Below are positions 25,047 to 26,994 of a stretch of 26,994 bases of DNA, in pieces. The stretch is from NCBI GenBank assembly GCA_045647345.1, contig JAZRMG010000072.1, positions 1 to 26,994 on the forward strand. Reading direction: 5' to 3'. Below the pieces are notes generated by a model, which did not search any database, had not been told where the DNA came from, and was given only the letters and a program-made list of their open reading frames with translations. Origin of the DNA: UBA1189 sp045647345. Lineage in GTDB: Bacteria > Bacteroidota > Bacteroidia > Bacteroidales > Bacteroidaceae. Every line of letters starts with the position of its first letter. Position 1 is the stretch's first letter. The translations under genes and the position numbers were made by a program.

Positions 25047-25074
25047 CAATTTTCAATTTTCAATTTTCAATTTT
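25047..25074. repeat. Heptad tandem repeat CAATTTT, four copies
   Basis: Four exact CAATTTT units (TTGAAAA on the other strand) end next to the dnaK promoter motif at 25075. They belong to the NTGA-N3 heptad style seen elsewhere in the window. Confidence 0.75.
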
Positions 25075-25097
25075 TATTTTTGGCACGCGGTTTGTCC
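25075..25097 (+). promoter_or_regulatory. dnaK promoter region: TAnnTTTG overlapping a sigma-54-like motif
   Basis: TATTTTTG (25075-25082) matches the housekeeping -7 element. Overlapping it, TGGCACG (25081-25087), 4 nt, then TTG (25092-25094) matches the sigma-54 -24/-12 consensus TGGCACG-N4-TTGC except that the -12 C is T. Either could drive dnaK, with a leader of roughly 95-115 nt. No CIRCE-type inverted repeat was seen before dnaK. Confidence 0.4.
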
Positions 25098-25200
25098 TAT
25101 ATATCGGCGTAAGGCTCATGCGGCACTAAAAAAGATTAACCGCCGAACAAAGCCTTGCAGAAACAAGTTTTGAGTATTAACAATTAAAAAGTATAAGAAA

Positions 25201-26994
25201 ATGGGAAAGATTATTGGTATTGACTTAGGTACAACCAACTCATGTGTTGCCGTATTCGAGGGCAACGAACCTGTAGTAATCGCTAATAGCGAAGGCAAGC
25301 GCACCACTCCTTCAGTGGTGGCATTCGTTGATGGTGGCGAACGCAAGGTGGGCGATCCCGCCAAGCGTCAGGCTATCACCAACCCCAAGCGCACCATCTA
25401 CTCTATCAAGCGTTTCATGGGTGAGACTTGGGATCAGGTACAGAAAGAGGTATCACGCGTACCTTACCCCGTAGTACGTGGCGACAACAACCTCCCCCTC
25501 GTTGACATCGACGGTCACAAGTATACTCCTCAGGAGATCTCAGCTATGATCCTCCAGAAGATGAAGAAGACCGCTGAGGACTACCTCGGCCAGGAGGTTA
25601 CAGAGGCTGTCATCACCGTACCCGCCTACTTCTCTGACTCACAGCGTCAGGCTACCAAGGAGGCTGGTCAGATTGCAGGTCTCGAGGTGAAGCGTATCGT
25701 GAACGAGCCCACAGCAGCTGCTCTCGCCTACGGTATCGACAAGGCTAACAAGGATATGAAGATTGCCGTGTTCGACCTCGGTGGTGGTACGTTCGATATC
25801 TCAATCCTCGAGTTCGGTGGTGGCGTATTTGAGGTGCTCTCTACCAACGGTGACACTCACCTCGGTGGTGACGACTTCGACCAGGTAATCATCGACTGGC
25901 TCGTACAGGAGTTCAAGAACGACGAGGGTGCCGACCTCACACAGGATCCCATGGCACTCCAGCGCTTGAAGGAGGCTGCTGAGAAGGCTAAGATTGAGCT
26001 CTCTTCATCAACTTCTACAGAGATCAACCTCCCCTACATCATGCCCGTAGCTGGTGTTCCCCGTCACTTGGTGAAGACCCTCACACGTGCTAAGTTCGAG
26101 TCATTGGCTCACAACCTCATCCAGGCATGTATCGAACCTTGCCGTAAGGCTGTTGCCGATGCTAAGCTCAGCACTTCAGATATCGACGAGGTAATCCTCG
26201 TAGGTGGTTCAACCCGTATCCCCGCCGTACAGCAGATCGTACAGGAATACTTCGGTAAGGCTCCCTCAAAGGGCGTTAACCCCGACGAAGTAGTAGCTCT
26301 CGGTGCATCTATCCAAGGTGCCGTATTGAATAAGGAGAGCGGTGTGGGCGACATCGTATTGCTCGACGTTACTCCCCTCTCAATGGGTATCGAGACCATG
26401 GGTGGCGTGATGACCAAGCTCATCGATGCTAACACCACAATCCCCTGCAAGAAGAGCGAGGTGTTCTCTACCGCTGCTGACAATCAGACAGAGGTGACTA
26501 TCCACGTACTCCAGGGTGAGCGTCCCATGGCAGCACAGAACAAGTCAATCGGTCAGTTCAACCTCACCGGCATCGCTCCCGCACGCCGTGGTGTACCTCA
26601 GATCGAGGTAACCTTCGATATCGACGCTAACGGTATCCTCAAGGTTTCTGCTAAGGATAAGGCTACCGGTAAGGAGCAGGCTATCCGCATCGAGGCATCA
26701 TCAGGTCTCAGCAAGGAGGAGATCGAGCGCATGAAGGCCGAGGCTGAGGCAAATGCTGAGGCAGACCGCAAGGAGCGCGAGAAGGTAGACAAGCTCAACC
26801 AGGCCGACTCAATGATCTTCCAGACCGAGAACCAGCTCAAGGAGCTTGGTGATAAGATCCCTGCCGACAAGAAGGCTCCCATCGAGGCAGCTCTCGAGAA
26901 GCTCAACGAGGCTCACAAGTCACAAGACCTCGCAGCTATCGATGCAGCTATGATCGAGCTCAACACCGCTTTCCAGACAGCTAGTGCCGAGATG
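25201..26994 (+). CDS. dnaK: Chaperone DnaK (Hsp70), cut by the window edge
   Basis: The first 598 codons are present, and the frame is still open at the last base. Hsp70 uses ATP to bind and release unfolded polypeptides, working with DnaJ and GrpE. The ATPase part starts GKIIGIDLGTTNSCVAVF (2-19), with the phosphate-2 loop VFDLGGGTFDISIL (about 190-203) and the adenosine motif ILVGGSTRIPAVQ (about 334-346). The linker region VLLDVTPLSMGIETMGG, the substrate-binding beta domain (NQTEVTIHVLQGERPMA) and most of the helical lid (from about 500) follow. Only about 40 residues are probably missing. Its long leader and possible stress-type promoter are described separately. Confidence 0.98.
   Translation, partial: MGKIIGIDLGTTNSCVAVFEGNEPVVIANSEGKRTTPSVVAFVDGGERKVGDPAKRQAITNPKRTIYSIKRFMGETWDQVQKEVSRVPYPVVRGDNNLPLVDIDGHKYTPQEISAMILQKMKKTAEDYLGQEVTEAVITVPAYFSDSQRQATKEAGQIAGLEVKRIVNEPTAAALAYGIDKANKDMKIAVFDLGGGTFDISILEFGGGVFEVLSTNGDTHLGGDDFDQVIIDWLVQEFKNDEGADLTQDPMALQRLKEAAEKAKIELSSSTSTEINLPYIMPVAGVPRHLVKTLTRAKFESLAHNLIQACIEPCRKAVADAKLSTSDIDEVILVGGSTRIPAVQQIVQEYFGKAPSKGVNPDEVVALGASIQGAVLNKESGVGDIVLLDVTPLSMGIETMGGVMTKLIDANTTIPCKKSEVFSTAADNQTEVTIHVLQGERPMAAQNKSIGQFNLTGIAPARRGVPQIEVTFDIDANGILKVSAKDKATGKEQAIRIEASSGLSKEEIERMKAEAEANAEADRKEREKVDKLNQADSMIFQTENQLKELGDKIPADKKAPIEAALEKLNEAHKSQDLAAIDAAMIELNTAFQTASAEM

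Noticed and set aside
1..26994. tRNA, rRNA, riboswitch or SusC/SusD genes
   Set aside because: I looked through the intergenic stretches and coding frames and found none I could support by eye.

Overview
The window looks like a chromosomal segment of a Prevotella- or Bacteroides-like member of the Bacteroidales. The evidence is Bacteroidetes-type promoter motifs (TTTG, 19-20 nt, TAnnTTTG) before several genes, AT-rich leaders without Shine-Dalgarno sequences, two type IX secretion-like C-terminal tails, and a set of exported glycoside hydrolases next to ordinary Bacteroidales housekeeping genes. This is an inference from sequence style; no rRNA gene is present to place it.

Layout. 2-163 is the end of an exported protein cut by the window edge. 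164-760 has no gene but holds a ~200-bp inverted-repeat element and short repeats. 761-4105 is a cytoplasmic DUF5107/TPR protein, convergent with a CstA-type transporter (4133-5569, minus). A GHL10 glycosidase-like exported protein (5652-7130) is divergent from cstA and convergent with formate-tetrahydrofolate ligase (fhs, 7257-8924, minus). Ten bases upstream of fhs on the same strand ends a 2157-residue exported multidomain protein (8935-15408, minus). It carries LamG-like, GH43, carbohydrate-binding-like, Ig-like, lamin-tail and CotH-kinase domains and a sorting tail. Divergent from it is a same-strand set: GH28 pectinase (15743-17065), a membrane-anchored AraC-type regulator (17137-18345) and a GH84 N-acetylglucosaminidase (18368-21028). 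Then follow a LeuA-family synthase (21203-22723), convergent with nagB (22886-23677, minus), recA (23880-24917, minus) and, divergent from recA, the first 598 codons of dnaK (25201 to the edge).

How the genes fit together. GH43, GH28, GHL10 and GH84 are all predicted to be exported, and suggest breakdown of arabinose- and galacturonate-containing plant polysaccharide and of GlcNAc-containing glycans. NagB would take GlcN-6-P, derived from GlcNAc, into glycolysis. No SusC/SusD pair lies in the window, so this is not a classical polysaccharide utilization locus.

The strongest items for follow-up are: the GH43-lamin tail-CotH kinase fusion; the AraC-type regulator tethered by one predicted membrane helix and a long acidic linker with 13-residue repeats; heptad tandem repeats with an NTGA-N3 pattern at six places, one inside a coding sequence; and a NagB with Lys where E. 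coli has catalytic Glu148.
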